Origin: Hymenolepis diminuta
Lineage: Eukaryota > Platyhelminthes > Cestoda > Cyclophyllidea > Hymenolepididae
Reading direction: 5' to 3'
NCBI GenBank assembly: GCA_900708905.1
Contig: CAADRB010000053.1
Location: 186,001-250,000, forward strand
Length of the DNA: 64,000 nucleotides
Part shown: one piece after another, positions 24,528 to 35,744 of the stretch
How the letters are laid out: the number at the start of each line of letters is the position of its first letter
How positions within the stretch are numbered: the first letter of the stretch is position 1
Made by a program: the position numbers and the translations under genes
Notes under the pieces: generated by a model
What the model saw: the letters and a program-made list of their open reading frames with translations, nothing else
Databases searched by the model: none
What the model was told of the DNA's origin: nothing

Positions 24528-25009
24528 TGGAGGTGGCATTAATAACCAGAGAATTAAATCAAGCGTCAACAAACTCTGAATATACTGTGAACATAATCTC
24601 ACTCATGGATTCGGGACTTAACTCTTGGACTTTGAACATTAGGATTGTAAAAAATGAATTATACTCTTTTTGAGAAGGAGGGCAAAGCTTCATTGATGCA
24701 AACAAAGTGAGACTCACTTCATTACCTTAATTTTCTTGATCCCTTACCCCCGTTGCATATCTCTTCGAACTTGTTTGATCTACCACCTCATTCAGATGCT
24801 TTCCCCTGATTTTAATTTGCAATTTTTTGCACTATCATGAGCAATAGATTATGTTCTTTTTATGAATAAATATATTTCTTTACTATAAACACGCAAGTCT
24901 AAAGAAGAAAAGTAACACCAAGCCTATATATTAATAGATTGTATCCAGGATACGAATTGGTCAAAAACAAGCATGGCCTTCAAATTCCAGTGAATCTATT
25001 TGGCTTGAC

Positions 25010-25140
25010 TGATTTAGTTACCTTTGTGTATTTTGATATTCTCAGGTTAAGGTTTGATTTCCTTTCCGCATTTAAATTGCAGTGTTTCATTCTGAAGATT
25101 ATATTTGTATAAGTGTTCTTAGGAATGCCTCTTTTCGCTT
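25010..25140 (+). repeat. Dispersed repeat family B, copy 1
   Basis: TTTTGATATTCTCAGG, GGTTTGATTTCC and TTCTGAAGATTATATTTGTA align with TTTTGATATTCC, GCTTTGACTTG and TTCCGAAGATTATACTCATG of the copy at 35215-35590. Confidence 0.45.
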
Positions 25141-25524
25141 TAATTTTATTTCTGCACAGCAGAACTGATTTCAAAAGGATTAGAAGAAAACTAATATTAA
25201 GTAGCGAAAATTGGAAGATCACTTGCATTTCCGCTTACAAGCTCATTGTATTTAGCCAGAATTTTCTTTAAGCCAACACCACAATAGTAGTTAGCACAGA
25301 GGGAAGGTCCATTTTAATACCCAATATCTGAACTAGAAGACTGCTTGAGTAGAGAAAATCCAACTGATTGGGTGTGATGACATTTCAAAATCTAATTTGT
25401 TGCTATGCTTTAGTGACCAGATAATCGAGAAGTAGGGATATCTTAAGAATCCCCGATCCTTCTTAATTTATTCTTAAAAAATTATTTAAATTCAGAGGTC
25501 GTATCAATTAAACGATTTAGACAA

Positions 25525-25720
25525 AAGGGTGCATAGCTTTTAAATATTAGAAACCTGAAACCTCAGTCAATCTTCACATTCTTCATTTTGATTTCTTTTC
25601 TGCCTCTGGCCTTAACTGTTTCACTTCGAAGGTCATATTCATAAAAACATTTTCAGTTACATCTATTTCTCTCAAGTTGAATTTCACGAAGAGGCCTTGA
25701 ATGTGGTTAATTTATGAGAA
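25525..25720 (+). repeat. Dispersed repeat family B, copy 2
   Basis: GGGTGCATAGCTTTTA, ACATTCTTCATTTTGA, TTCGAAGGTCATATTCAT and AAAACATTTTC match the copy at 29235-29560 (AGGATGCATTGCTTTCA, ACATTCTTTTCC, TCTGAAAGTCATTTTCAT, AAACATTTTC). Confidence 0.5.
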
Positions 25721-28054
25721 ACCTCACAGTCGACAGCAGATAATTAAAAAGAACAGCTGGACAACCAACTTATTAGTTTCAATCTTGGTGTATTCGACAA
25801 GAATAAGCTAACTGAGTTCAGCACCGCTCGAGTTGTAGTTAGTAAAAAAAATATTTTCATTTTTAAAAATTTCGGTCTCTTAACCGAACTTATATTATTT
25901 CGACAAGATGTCATCGTTTAATTCAACTAACGCTGTCGTTTCAAATTTTTTATGTAGGCTATTTCCTAATTTGAGAATTACCTTTCTACAAAAACGCAAA
26001 ATGTAAAGATTAGCTTGTAAAAATTCTCAAACTGAGGTGTATCCGAAATTAATGGGGTCCGATATCCCAGAACATGGAACTGGCGACTCTCAGTTCTCAA
26101 TAGAAACCTTTATCTCTCATAACCAAAAGTCTCCAAATTCTACTTTCTTCTCCCCACAACAGCTAATAAAGTTCTCTGTCCAAACCGTATCTTTAATATG
26201 GATTAAGTACCCATTTCTTATTTGAGGTGGTAAAATATACATTTGTCTTGTCAAATGACTGTCAAGACTAAACTGAAACATGAGCAGCCTTAGATACGAA
26301 TGAACCCTGACGCCCACGCAAGCCTCAAACTGATTTACCGAGTGGGTGTTTTGACTTGAAGACTCAAAATTCATGTTTGGTCAATTGTTTCTACCTGAAA
26401 TTCACGTTTATCATGTAAGTCTAATCATAAAAAGTAGAGAATTATAAATTCATAAAAGTGGGTTCATATGTAAAACACAGATTTTATGTCTTCAATGATT
26501 CCCAAATTAATATTATTAAAGAAACATCAAGTTCATACTCTGCATTACTCGAGGTCACTGATTTGCACTGCTAGATATTTAAATCATTGATTAATGAGGA
26601 TAGCCGAATTACAGCTTCTTACTTTGAGTTTCTCTATTTGAAACAAAAATAGTCTCCATCAAAATTTCTATTTATTGGAAATGACAAAGGTAAGTTCTTT
26701 AAATTGTTTAATCAAGGAGAACCGAAATATGGAAATGAGTGAAAGGATAGAAGTGGGAAGTAAAATATAGAGCATCTCACCTGAATTCCGGATTCATGAG
26801 ACTTCTTTTTATTAGATATGATTCGTTGGAAAAAATTCAGGATTTTATATCAAGGTACCCACTTGACATTTAAAATCGATATTGTCAAAATGTGATTGAC
26901 CCGCTAATTAAATTAAGGGATTGTATTTTTGCCTTTCCGCAGTTCTTTAAGTGAATAAACTATGATAGATCATGATAGAAAATCTTTCTTACTGCCATTC
27001 AGGAGTTGGGGTAGAGTTTGAATAATGATTTTCTAATCCCTATAGCTACCTATTGAAAAGGGCAGTTTCATAGAAAATGAATTTGCCCAAAATTTACATG
27101 AAAAAAGCCTTATGGGATGCTAAGGAAAAGAGAAAGGTCTTATGCAAAACTGAAGAAGCAAAAATGGCCCCTACCCTCAGAAACTAATTTTGCAAATTGG
27201 GCCATTCCCGCACTAACTATATCTGACTATTCTTTATTAATGCGTTTAAATAAATAAACTCTGTAGTAATATCTGCTTACTCCAACTGGACGATGCAGCT
27301 GTATTCAGTTCTCCTCTGGACAAATACCACAAATACATGACCTAATAAATATGTAAATTTTGTGTTGAGGCTATCATCAATTATTCGTTTAAAGTTAATT
27401 TATTCAAGGCTCTCTCTCAGCTTGCTATCATGTTTAGGCCACTAATTTAATATTCAATATTAGATTTGCCAATGTCATTTAGTGAGGTTTAATTGGAATA
27501 AATCCTGACGGGGAAATAAAATCTTTGAATATACTTCGAGGAATCAGCTTACTATAGTTGTAAACCTTACAAAGTTAATTTTGATCCTTTATTTTAAGAA
27601 CGCTTAAATGAGAGCAAAATTTTCTAAAAAAGGGAAAATTTTTAGGGTTTTAAATTAAAAATTGTCAGTTATAGTCCGTATCGAAGACCCCTTGGACTGG
27701 AAGGAGCAAAATTAGGAAATTTTGATTCTGAATTTCAAAGATCGGAAAAATGTTCTACTCTAGACCTTCTCCCATCGGAACATATTTGATATCGTTAAGT
27801 TGGGTCTTTGTTAATTTTTAAGGGATCTTTAACGTGCAGCTGAGCTCGACTTTAATTCTCAATAATGAAGGTTATCAAGTGATAATATTTTTAAAATCAC
27901 ATAACACGAAGCAATTCTATTTCCTTTAAAAGCGTAAGAAGGCATATATCTAGAATTGCACAGAAAATCTGTTCAGTCAAAACATCGTAATATTTTTCTG
28001 CTTTCTCAACTCTTGAGGAAAAAAAGCAGATCGAGCGTCATTATTAAATAAGCG

Positions 28055-28290
28055 GTTTATAAGCTCTTAATATCATGAATAAAAATTTCCTCAGTAGTTC
28101 AGAAGCAAATCATAAACTTGGTATCTTTAACTTAAACTGCCTATTAAGTAAATATTGTACGATGCGACTCCAAAAATCAAATAGAATAGGACTCTTTGAT
28201 ATCCACATTCTACCTTCAACATCTTTTGGATCTCCTTTCGTTTACCAATTATTAGACACTCTTTACTGATTTCAGTTTAAATTTCTGAAT
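28055..28290 (+). repeat. Dispersed repeat family C, copy 2
   Basis: CTTAATATCATG, CTGCCTATTAAGTAAATATT and GGACTCTTTGATATCC align with CTTAATATCATG, CTACCTATTAAGTAACTATT and AGACTCTATGATACTT in the copy at 42425-42760. Confidence 0.55.
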
Positions 28291-29234
28291 TCTTCAGGTG
28301 AAGTGTGGTTGGGATACCATCTTTCGCCCTCACTCTCTTTCCCATTCTGAGTTCCGTAGTTCTAGAACCAGGAGCAGCTGAATGAGCAATAATAGGATTG
28401 ATTCTGGTTTAAGGATCCATCTTTCTCTCATCTTCAAAGGAGAAAAGGAGACTTATTACCTATCTTATTAAACTTGTTCGGTCGTGTTATTAATCACTTC
28501 AGTAGTAAATTCACTCATTTTTATGACTCACACCGACCTAGTTACCTTTATTTCCCAATCAGTCTCTTGAGAGAGTTTTAAAGTCTCTAGGGACTCTTCC
28601 ATCTCGAAGGTCTCATCCTAACTTGTTGAAAGTATTAAAATTAGATTTAGCAGCTGAACTAAATAGGAGTCTAATAAGATAACTACTTTAGTCTTTTCCT
28701 TGAGGCGTCTCATCATGAATAAATATCTTGATAAGGATGCAAAGTTCTCTCATAATCACAAGATAAATTTACATGCCTTAAAATCTGTGTACTGCGATAT
28801 AGTAATTTGGTTCGCAAAGATCTCTTTGAGTGGATATACTGTTAGAGCTACCAGTTAATTAATTCAGCAGAATCTCCATCCCATAATTGGGTGAGATTCA
28901 ACACGTTCCCACAATGGGAAGGCGGTAGGATTAGACTGGTACCCATCATAGCTATCCATATCGAGTATCAGCCCATGTGCCATTCTCGTATGTAAGCCTG
29001 ACTGTTCCCTTCACCTTAAGGAACTTCGACAGTCTCCCCCCAAACAAACTCCCCTTTCTCTCTGAGCTGAGGATGTTATCGCCTGACTTGAATGTGCTTT
29101 GCCTTGTCTTCCCCATGTTCATGCGTGCGGACCATGTGTCTTACCTTTCCTTTAGAACTGCTAATAGCCCAGGTGCAGCTTTTTCAATGCCATCCCATTT
29201 GAATCTGAAGGAGAGAAATGAATTCATCCCCACA

Positions 29235-29560
29235 GCTCGATATCACAGTCCACTTATTTATAAATCGTATAGAGCATACGAACTGGAACAATAGGATGCA
29301 TTGCTTTCAAGTTGGCAGTACATTGAAGTGAGAGAGCTCCAAAACGCTTTATGATCCATTTCTGTAATCTGACATTCTTTTCCAGCTTTGATTTGGTTCT
29401 GAAAGTCATTTTCATGGAAACATTTTCTCTCCATTTCGTTGAGTAACAATGAATTTGAAATTGTAATATAAAAGTATACATCCGGTGTCGCAAAAAAAGA
29501 GGAATAGTGCCATCACCAATTTCTTCTTAACACGCTTGTTGCATCCGGCGCGGAGATATT
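29235..29560 (+). repeat. Dispersed repeat family B, copy 3
   Basis: The best match to 35215-35590, over about 300 bases: TCGTATAGAGCATA, TTCTTTTCCAGCTTTGA, TCATGGAAA, GAATTTGAAAT and TTCTTAACA occur in the same order and orientation. The 60-80 codon frames on the minus strand here are by-products of the repeat. Confidence 0.6.
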
Positions 29561-29709
29561 TAAGATAACAAACGTCATGAGAAATCGAGCAAGAGTTCAA
29601 TACTACGTGGTAGTAAAGATTTCCCGCTTTATAAGCTGATCCTATTGTTACTGAACTGACATTACTTTCAATTAGAGCTCTTATTAATCTGACTTCTTCT
29701 GATCGAGAC

Positions 29710-30040
29710 TATAATATTCTATTATTACAACCCATAGAAAAACAAAGAAATTCTTTTCATCGGTTTATAATAAGTCAAATAAATAATAGAGGGGAGAAGA
29801 TCGAAAGATGTTGTGGGTAAAGTCAAGGTACTTCATTTGATTTTTTTGGATTCTAGGTAGTTCACATTCTAAAAATCAAATTTCATGAATCTTCACTTGG
29901 ATTACTAAGCAAATTCTTGACCACGATATCCAGTACATATTATGGTTTGTTTAATTATGATGGTCGGTTTTGCCGTCATTTTCTCCAAAGATAGAGGAAG
30001 CAGAAGGATCAAAAATGATATTAGGCGGCTTGCATGACTT
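29710..30040 (+). repeat. Dispersed repeat family G, copy 2
   Basis: Aligns over about 300 bases with 46450-46815: ACTTCATTTGATTTTT, CAAATTTCATGAATC, CTTGGATTACTAAGCAAATT and ATGGTCGGTTTTGCC correspond to ACTTCATTTGATTTTT, CAATTTCACGATTC, CATGGATTACTGAGCAAATT and CTGGTCGGTCTTGCC. Confidence 0.65.
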
Positions 30041-31283
30041 TAACATAGCAGATCTGAGATTAGAGAAACATATATCAACAAAAACTTCAGTAATTTCACG
30101 ATACGTTCCCTTTGCTCATGGTAAATTTTATTTGCACTCCCTCCATACAGGTGTATTGAAACGATTCCATGATATTAAGTCCTGAAATCCACTATCAGAA
30201 TAATTTCAGTTTAAATAATTACAAAAGCGAATTGTGAGCGTCTATCGTTATAGGAGAAATCGCAATATTATAAATGTAGCAAAATTCCATGACTTCAGAG
30301 GCTCCATTTTTGGATGTTTTAAACTTTATCAAAGACATGGATGGTTAATCCGCTGCATGTCTGAATACTAACTTCAATCCTAATTTATCTTTGAGATTTG
30401 TTCTCTGAATGCATAGCCGAAAGTTATCCAGAACAAACTTTCGAAGATAACAGAAAATTACAACAATTTTTTCTTAATTGAGCTGTGTATTGAACAGAGG
30501 AAATCCCACGTTCCACAGACGAATTTCACTCCTCTTCTCCGCTTTAACCTTATACCATTCCAAGTATCCATAGAAATCGGAGAGGAGAAGCGAGTTTGAT
30601 ATGCAAAATTCACTAATGAATGCAGTTGATACAGTTGTTAGACTTACCAACTAAACTTGTTCATGCTTATATTCTCTTAAAGGAAAAGAAAATCGGGAAG
30701 ACCTTAAATTATCTTTGCTATCCTCCAATATGATTTTCGTGTAAAATCTTTTAAATTGGGAAAATGAATTATTGGGACCCCAAATTCATGGACCTTTCAA
30801 TCTCCTTCATCTTCATTCAAATTTCTTTCATGAAACTATTGTGCAAGTTTACGCCAATGAAGTGGTTAAAGTTTTCACTAAATAATGGAAGTTCAAACAG
30901 AAATTTTTGTCTTATTTATAAAAAAAGAATCTTTTATTATTACTACATTAGAATACTGAAGTCAACTTTCAATCTTAGATTATTTAACGTTGCACATTAA
31001 AAGCCTTCATTCCACGACATCCCAGTTTTGATAAATGAAGCTCATTGCTTTATAGTGTTATATCTGAGAATAATTTGAAATTTTAAGCGGGATTATTATA
31101 AGATTTTAGATTATTTGACAATATATGTACTTCAAATTTTTATAATTTTTAAGGGTGGTCATCTGTAAATGTGTCCGTTTCGATGCGCTTGTACTTAAAC
31201 CGATTCTGTAGTTAATGGTTAGATCAAATCTGCGGAGAGAGACCTTGCATACAGCCGCAATTGTGACATGGCACAGAGACTAC

Positions 31284-31289
31284 TTTATT
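31284..31289 (-). terminator. Possible poly(A) signal for the PDZ gene
   Basis: AATAAA on the minus strand about 250 bases past the TGA/TAA end of the four-exon PDZ gene. It is the nearest canonical hexamer I noticed, but chance occurrence is common in this composition. Confidence 0.3.
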
Positions 31290-31540
31290 TCCCGTCACGA
31301 GCTTTTCATCTGTGTCCTTAACTTAGCATACTTGCCTTTAAACTTTGACCTCTCTATTTAAGGTTATTGTCATCATCATTCAGCCACCACATCCAGCGCT
31401 GAACCAGCAATTACCCAAATGTCCAGATAGAAACAGCAACTTTAAAGAGAGGGAAAAAAGTGCAAACATTTAAATAAGCAATCTGGAATATAGATATATA
31501 CAAAATAATACTTTACAGGTACAAGACAGATGTGAGGAAA

Positions 31541-32891
31541 TTATTTGTGATGTTCTTTATGCTTAAGAGGAGGGGCTATTTTAATCGTCACCGTTAAACG
31601 TCCATCGAGGAGTTTTCGCATTCCATCACAGTTGAGTTTGGAGGAGGGTATATGTTCAACTTCCAGCACACGATCTCCTCGATTCAAAAAGTTATTTTTC
31701 TCTGAGAATTTTATCGATCCTATCCGACTCACAATCATACCTAATGATGAATGAAATTAATCCATAAATAATCACGAAAACACTTCATTCGATCTTTATC
31801 GTTTGAATGTGGATCTTACCTTTATCATCATCTCGAACATAGAGTCCAAATTGAGCAGAAGGACTGGTCCGCTTCAGCTGAATCACTCGTCTTCCATCAG
31901 GGAATCTTTGAAGGACTGTACAAGTGGTAACTTCGCTTGAAGAATGCGTTGTCTTAACGATTTTCATAGGACTTGGGATATCACGGAATAGAGCTCTAGA
32001 GGGGAATTTGTCTGTGCTCATTGAACGTTTGAGGCTTGTTATTTTCTTCTTGATTGAAGATAGAACTCCGCCTCCGTTAGCACCTGAATTCCTCCTTTTG
32101 GATTTCTTTTTATCTAAAAGGGACAGAATGACCTCATAATTAAACAATTTTAAAAAGGAATAAGTTAAATAATGTAAACACTCACCCTCAACGGGGGAAG
32201 TCTGCGAGGCAATAGATCGACGACCAGGGAAATCTGAATCAAGATGGCATTGAGGGGTGATAAAGGAGGGTAGCATAGGAACAGGACATACGGGCGCGAG
32301 AGTAGATGTTTCAAGGGGAGTCATTGAAGGAATAAGGAAGGGTTTAAGAGGAGATGGGATTCCCCTGAGCCGCCTGAGTCCCTCTGCCCCCATGACAACA
32401 TGAGCTCGCTTTGGGGGTAAGACAGGAGAACAGCAACATGCACAGGGGAGGTTTCCGCAACTCTCAGCATCTTCCTTTTGCTCAAATAGATGACTATTGT
32501 TGCGCTTATTTCCCACAATCACTGGAAAGTGTTGTTTCAGGCTATTTCTCTCTACAACATTTGGGAAGGGGTTCTTAGAATGGGAGTTTTCATCCATCGA
32601 TCCCGGAGAACCAGTAGAATGAGAGCTACATTCTGCAGAACTCAAAAGACGAGAGCTATCTTCACTATCTGTCCAGTAGGTCTTAGGTCCTTTTCGGACA
32701 TCACACTTCCTATTATTAAAAGTAGAATATTGGAATGTCCTCAAAGATTGAATGAAATGATATCTAAAATATATGGTCGCTTACTTATCAATCATATAGG
32801 GTGTCGAAGCAGATGTAGGAAGTTGAAAAGCCCTTAATGGGCCTCGGTACTTGTCTTGTCTCGTCCATTTGAGGGTAATACCTGAAGGCAT
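31541..32891 (-). CDS. Four-exon PDZ-domain protein, paralogue of 7118-8014
   Basis: Exons on the minus strand: 32891-32785, 32709-32186, 32113-31820, 31740-31541. They join in frame to 374 residues with introns of 75, 72 and 79 nt, all GT-AG. Residues 1-120 are Ser-rich and probably disordered. Residues 120-129 hold five cysteines (one CACCC cluster). Residues 175-185 are PVCPVPMLPSF, and the PDZ domain is residues 285-368, with ligand loop QFGLYV (298-303), then MIVSRIG, an RGDRVLEV turn and final strand LTVTIKI. The 79-nt intron splits the PDZ domain after DDDKG; removing it restores an unbroken domain that aligns with the paralogue. The start chosen is the ATG of MPSGITLKW; the frame stays open upstream to 33014, so a start up to 41 codons earlier is possible. 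A cytoplasmic scaffold role is inferred; the partner is unknown. Confidence 0.85.
31741..31819 (-). other. Intron 3 of the PDZ gene (79 nt)
   Basis: Donor AAAG|GTAAGATC and acceptor CATCATTAG|GTATG on the minus strand. It splits a Gly codon (phase 1) inside the PDZ domain. Reading through it gives a stop soon after, so splicing is needed for a whole domain. Confidence 0.85.
32114..32185 (-). other. Intron 2 of the PDZ gene (72 nt)
   Basis: Donor GAGG|GTGAGTG and acceptor CCCTTTTAG|ATAAA. At 72 nt it is in frame and contains no stop, so a naive open-frame reading would wrongly add 24 hydrophobic residues (YLTYSFLKLFNY). Splicing joins QTSPVE to DKKKSKRR, which fits the paralogue, where a basic patch follows QASP. 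Confidence 0.75.
32710..32784 (-). other. Intron 1 of the PDZ gene (75 nt)
   Basis: Donor GATAA|GTAAGCG and acceptor AATAATAG|GAAGTG. The two flanking frames join in phase 2 (MIDK-KCDVRKG). The length is close to the other two introns, which supports it. Confidence 0.7.
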
Positions 32892-33016
32892 CTTGATCGG
32901 GATCTTGAGTATTTGGTGTAAAAATAATAATACGTCAAAATCTAATGGATCTGTAAATCTGTCTGTATGAATCAGAGTGAAGGTATGCCTTTTATTGCAG
33001 GTTTGACTCGTCATAT

Positions 33017-33092
33017 ATTGGCAGCCAATTAGAACGTAGGGGTCTCGTGTCGATCTTATAATTGGCTATCGCAAAAGCACCTGTTAGCCAAT
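33017..33092 (-). promoter_or_regulatory. Cluster of inverted CCAAT boxes upstream of the PDZ gene
   Basis: ATTGGC-A-GCCAAT (33017-33029) is a perfect 6+1+6 palindrome. ATTGGCT (33061-33067) and AGCCAAT (33086-33092) form a second perfect inverted pair. Four CCAAT cores within 76 bases, just upstream of the first exon, suggest an NF-Y-type proximal promoter. Function is inferred from motif and position. Confidence 0.45.
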
Positions 33093-34639
33093 CTACTTTG
33101 TGCGTACGGCCACAAGTATTACTTGGGAAGGCGTATATATTTTGGACAATGTTAACTAAAATTTTCAGCGAAAAAAAGCATACATAAAAGTATTATTTCA
33201 CAATTCATATGAATATAGTTAAAAATTTCAACAAAAAATCCGATTTTATCTTTATATACCTGTTAAATTGACAGCAAGTTCAGGCAAATTATAGTGGGAT
33301 TAAGGTAACTTGATTTTCCTGGGCTAAACCGTTCTCTATTTAGCATTTGGTTTTAGAATCCAGAAAATTGACTGCTTATTCAAATGATATGATCGATATT
33401 AATGGATTTTTAACACAAATTTTTGTAGTAATAAATGTCCCTAATAGTAATTAGTCTAAGAAATTGATCGTACTATTTGTTTAAAAAAACTCCCTTTCAA
33501 ATACTTGCCTGCAAAAGTAAAAAAGACCGGTAAATTTTTATTTATTCAACGATCCACTCGTGGACCAGTATAAATATGTAAGTGTTCATTCCGACTACCA
33601 ATTGATTTCCTACATTTCTGGATAAACAAGTTCAAGTAGTGAACCTTCAGTCCTAGGGTTTGAGGTGAGAATAAACATTTGCACTTTATGATACAGTCTC
33701 CAATTAATATTCTACTTGTTCAGAATGAATATATCAATATTTCCTCAAAATTCTCTTAATTAGATTTCGGAAAGAGGGTTGAACCTGGATTTTGGGAGTA
33801 AAATTTGCTACCACTCTTTTCTTTTGTAAATGACAAATATTTCTGTACACACTCTACGTTTAGATTTACTTTAAAACACAGATAAAGACATTGTTTGAAG
33901 AAAACAATGAATTCCGATAAATTCTGCTACGATAATCTTCATTAAAAAATTTTCATTCAAATAAAAACGTTTAGGTGAAGTATTATCAACGAGACATGAT
34001 GTAGCTATCAGTGTAACATTTATTGATGTTAGAAAAAAGTGCGAATTTTGTCTTGAAGGAAAAAATCTATTTCGTTTATCATTTCCTCTATTATTGCCTT
34101 CCACGATAAGGCAAGTATTTTTCATGCATTAACCATGGAGCTATACTCAAGATATTATTTGGACAGTGAAGACATACATTTTAGTAGAATATTTGGTGAG
34201 AGGAGAAAGCAAGTATATAGGTGGGTTTCGGTCCAGAAACCAATGTTAATGCCTCTTTTTTCTTTAAACTTCATTCATTGATATTTTTGATAGTGTTTAG
34301 CCTAGAGTTCAGCTATCCATGACAAGTGAGTGAAAATTGCATTAGTTGTTAGTTTTCAAGAGCGAATGCACTCATTATATTTTCTCAATCTCATCCAGTT
34401 CACATTTTTTTGACTGCATAAGAAAGTGAACACCCTTTCACTGGACAATTGCACAAAGTTTAAAAAATTAAGAAGTGCTGCTACTTACATTTTACAGCTA
34501 TAGAACTATTGGTTGAAATAAACAGGGAATTTTTCACTTACTCAGGAAATCGTTTGCTTTTAACAAGAATGCAGAATTTAATCAATCTTTTAAAGATGCT
34601 TTTTGAAATAATGTTTTGTGTGCTCAAATATTAACCTCG

Positions 34640-34870
34640 ATATCCTTTAAAAAGAGTTTATATTTTTAACTATCCTCTCTCAGATTCAAGTTACCAATAG
34701 CCAAAGGATGACTATTCACCAAAAAAGGAACCTTTTATTATATTATGAAAATCCCAACGGGTCTGAAAACTGGTCATCTATCTGAAGTGAATGAAGACAG
34801 TCTTACTACTATTATTTATCAGAATTTGTAGGCTTATAGCGGAGGCTGGTTGTGATTAAAAGTTGTTAGC
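34640..34870 (+). repeat. Dispersed repeat family D, copy 1
   Basis: AGGATGACTATTCACCAAAA, GTCTGAAAA, GGTCATCTATCTGA and GAGGCTGGTTGTGA align with AGGATGACTATTCACCAAAA, GTCTGAAAA, GGTCACTTATCTGA and GAAGACTGGTTAGT at 35745-35960, in the same orientation 1.1 kb away. Confidence 0.6.
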
Positions 34871-34964
34871 ATATCAGATATGTTTTTGAAAACACGGAAT
34901 TCTGTTATCTCTCACTGAAAGTATTTTCACCATAATGGGATATCAAATCCAATAATTTCTCAAA

Positions 34965-35115
34965 ATAACTAATATTCCTTCGTCTAATCCCCTTCAAAAA
35001 TCAAGTCATCAATAGCTCCTAAAAAGCCATCTACAAAAGGAATCAAACTCTTATCCCATAGTGATTCTACTATGTAAAAATTCGGTTAGATATCTGAGAA
35101 TTTGGCGAACAGGCC
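34965..35115 (+). repeat. Dispersed repeat family D, copy 2 (degenerate)
   Basis: AAAATCAAGTCATCAATAGC and ATTCGGTTAGATATCTGAGA resemble AGATTCAAGTTACCAATAGC and ACTGGTCATCTATCTGAAG of copy 1. The match is weak and was judged by eye only. Confidence 0.3.
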
Positions 35116-35149
35116 AATCAAATGGAAAAATTATGAAATTTGAATTATA

Positions 35150-35210
35150 TATTGTTCAACTCGATTCTCAAGATCAGATGAGGTAAAACTCTTTTGATAC
35201 TCCAATTTTA
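35150..35210 (+). repeat. Dispersed repeat family C, short copy 3
   Basis: CAGATGAGGTAAAACTCTTT followed by TGATACTCC aligns with CGGATGAAGTAAGACTCTA and TGATACTTT at about 42627-42655. It sits directly between a D and a B copy. Confidence 0.45.
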
Positions 35211-35214
35211 TTCT

Positions 35215-35590
35215 AAACAAATAATAAATCCATTTGTATGAAGATCGTATAGAGCATAGGAGTTTGACAACTGAATTCTTAGCTTTCATATTCTAGTACA
35301 CTGAAGAGAACTCTACGAAGTTTTATGACTACCTTTTCTGTAATTTTTGATATTCCTTTTCCAGCTTTGACTTGTTTGCTTCCGAAGATTATACTCATGG
35401 AAATACTGTTTCTTCATTCCCTTGAACAGCTTCGAATTTGAAATAATTGTATGAAGTTGTTCTGCGGCCAATGTCTTCCCACATTTGTTCCATCGAACGT
35501 AAAAATTTTTTAGGTAGCAGAACTTAATGGCGTTCAAGCACCAGTTAGTAATACTCCTTTATTCTTAACAACTTTTCGATTAATCCTCTG
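35215..35590 (+). repeat. Dispersed repeat family B, copy 4
   Basis: Long copy matching 29235-29560, starting at GATCGTATAGAGCATA and running to TTATTCTTAACAACTT. The intervening CCTTTTCCAGCTTTGACTTG and TACTCATGGAAATACTG are the clearest shared blocks. Confidence 0.6.
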
Positions 35591-35744
35591 TGATTACCCT
35601 TGTTTAGTTGTTTTCTCTTTATAAAAAAAAGTTTTCTTGTCGTGCGTCATATTATAATATAATTGTCGATAAATATTATCTATCCTCTAAACTTATTTTT
35701 AAAAAAGTCCACTATTCTACTATCTACACTAATATCAACGTCTA

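Larger units (their letters stand above)
8015..31540. other. Long intergenic stretch, mostly degenerate repeats
   Basis: About 23.5 kb without a confidently recognised gene. It holds members of repeat families A, B, C, G, H, I, J and L and two tRNA-derived SINE-like pieces, all listed separately. A possible orphan 3' exon lies at 24330-24411. Islands of higher G+C stand out at about 18600-18840, 21290-21560, 23800-24180 and 28880-29240. They have small open frames but no recognisable domain. Outside these I see only A+T-rich sequence. Confidence 0.55.
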
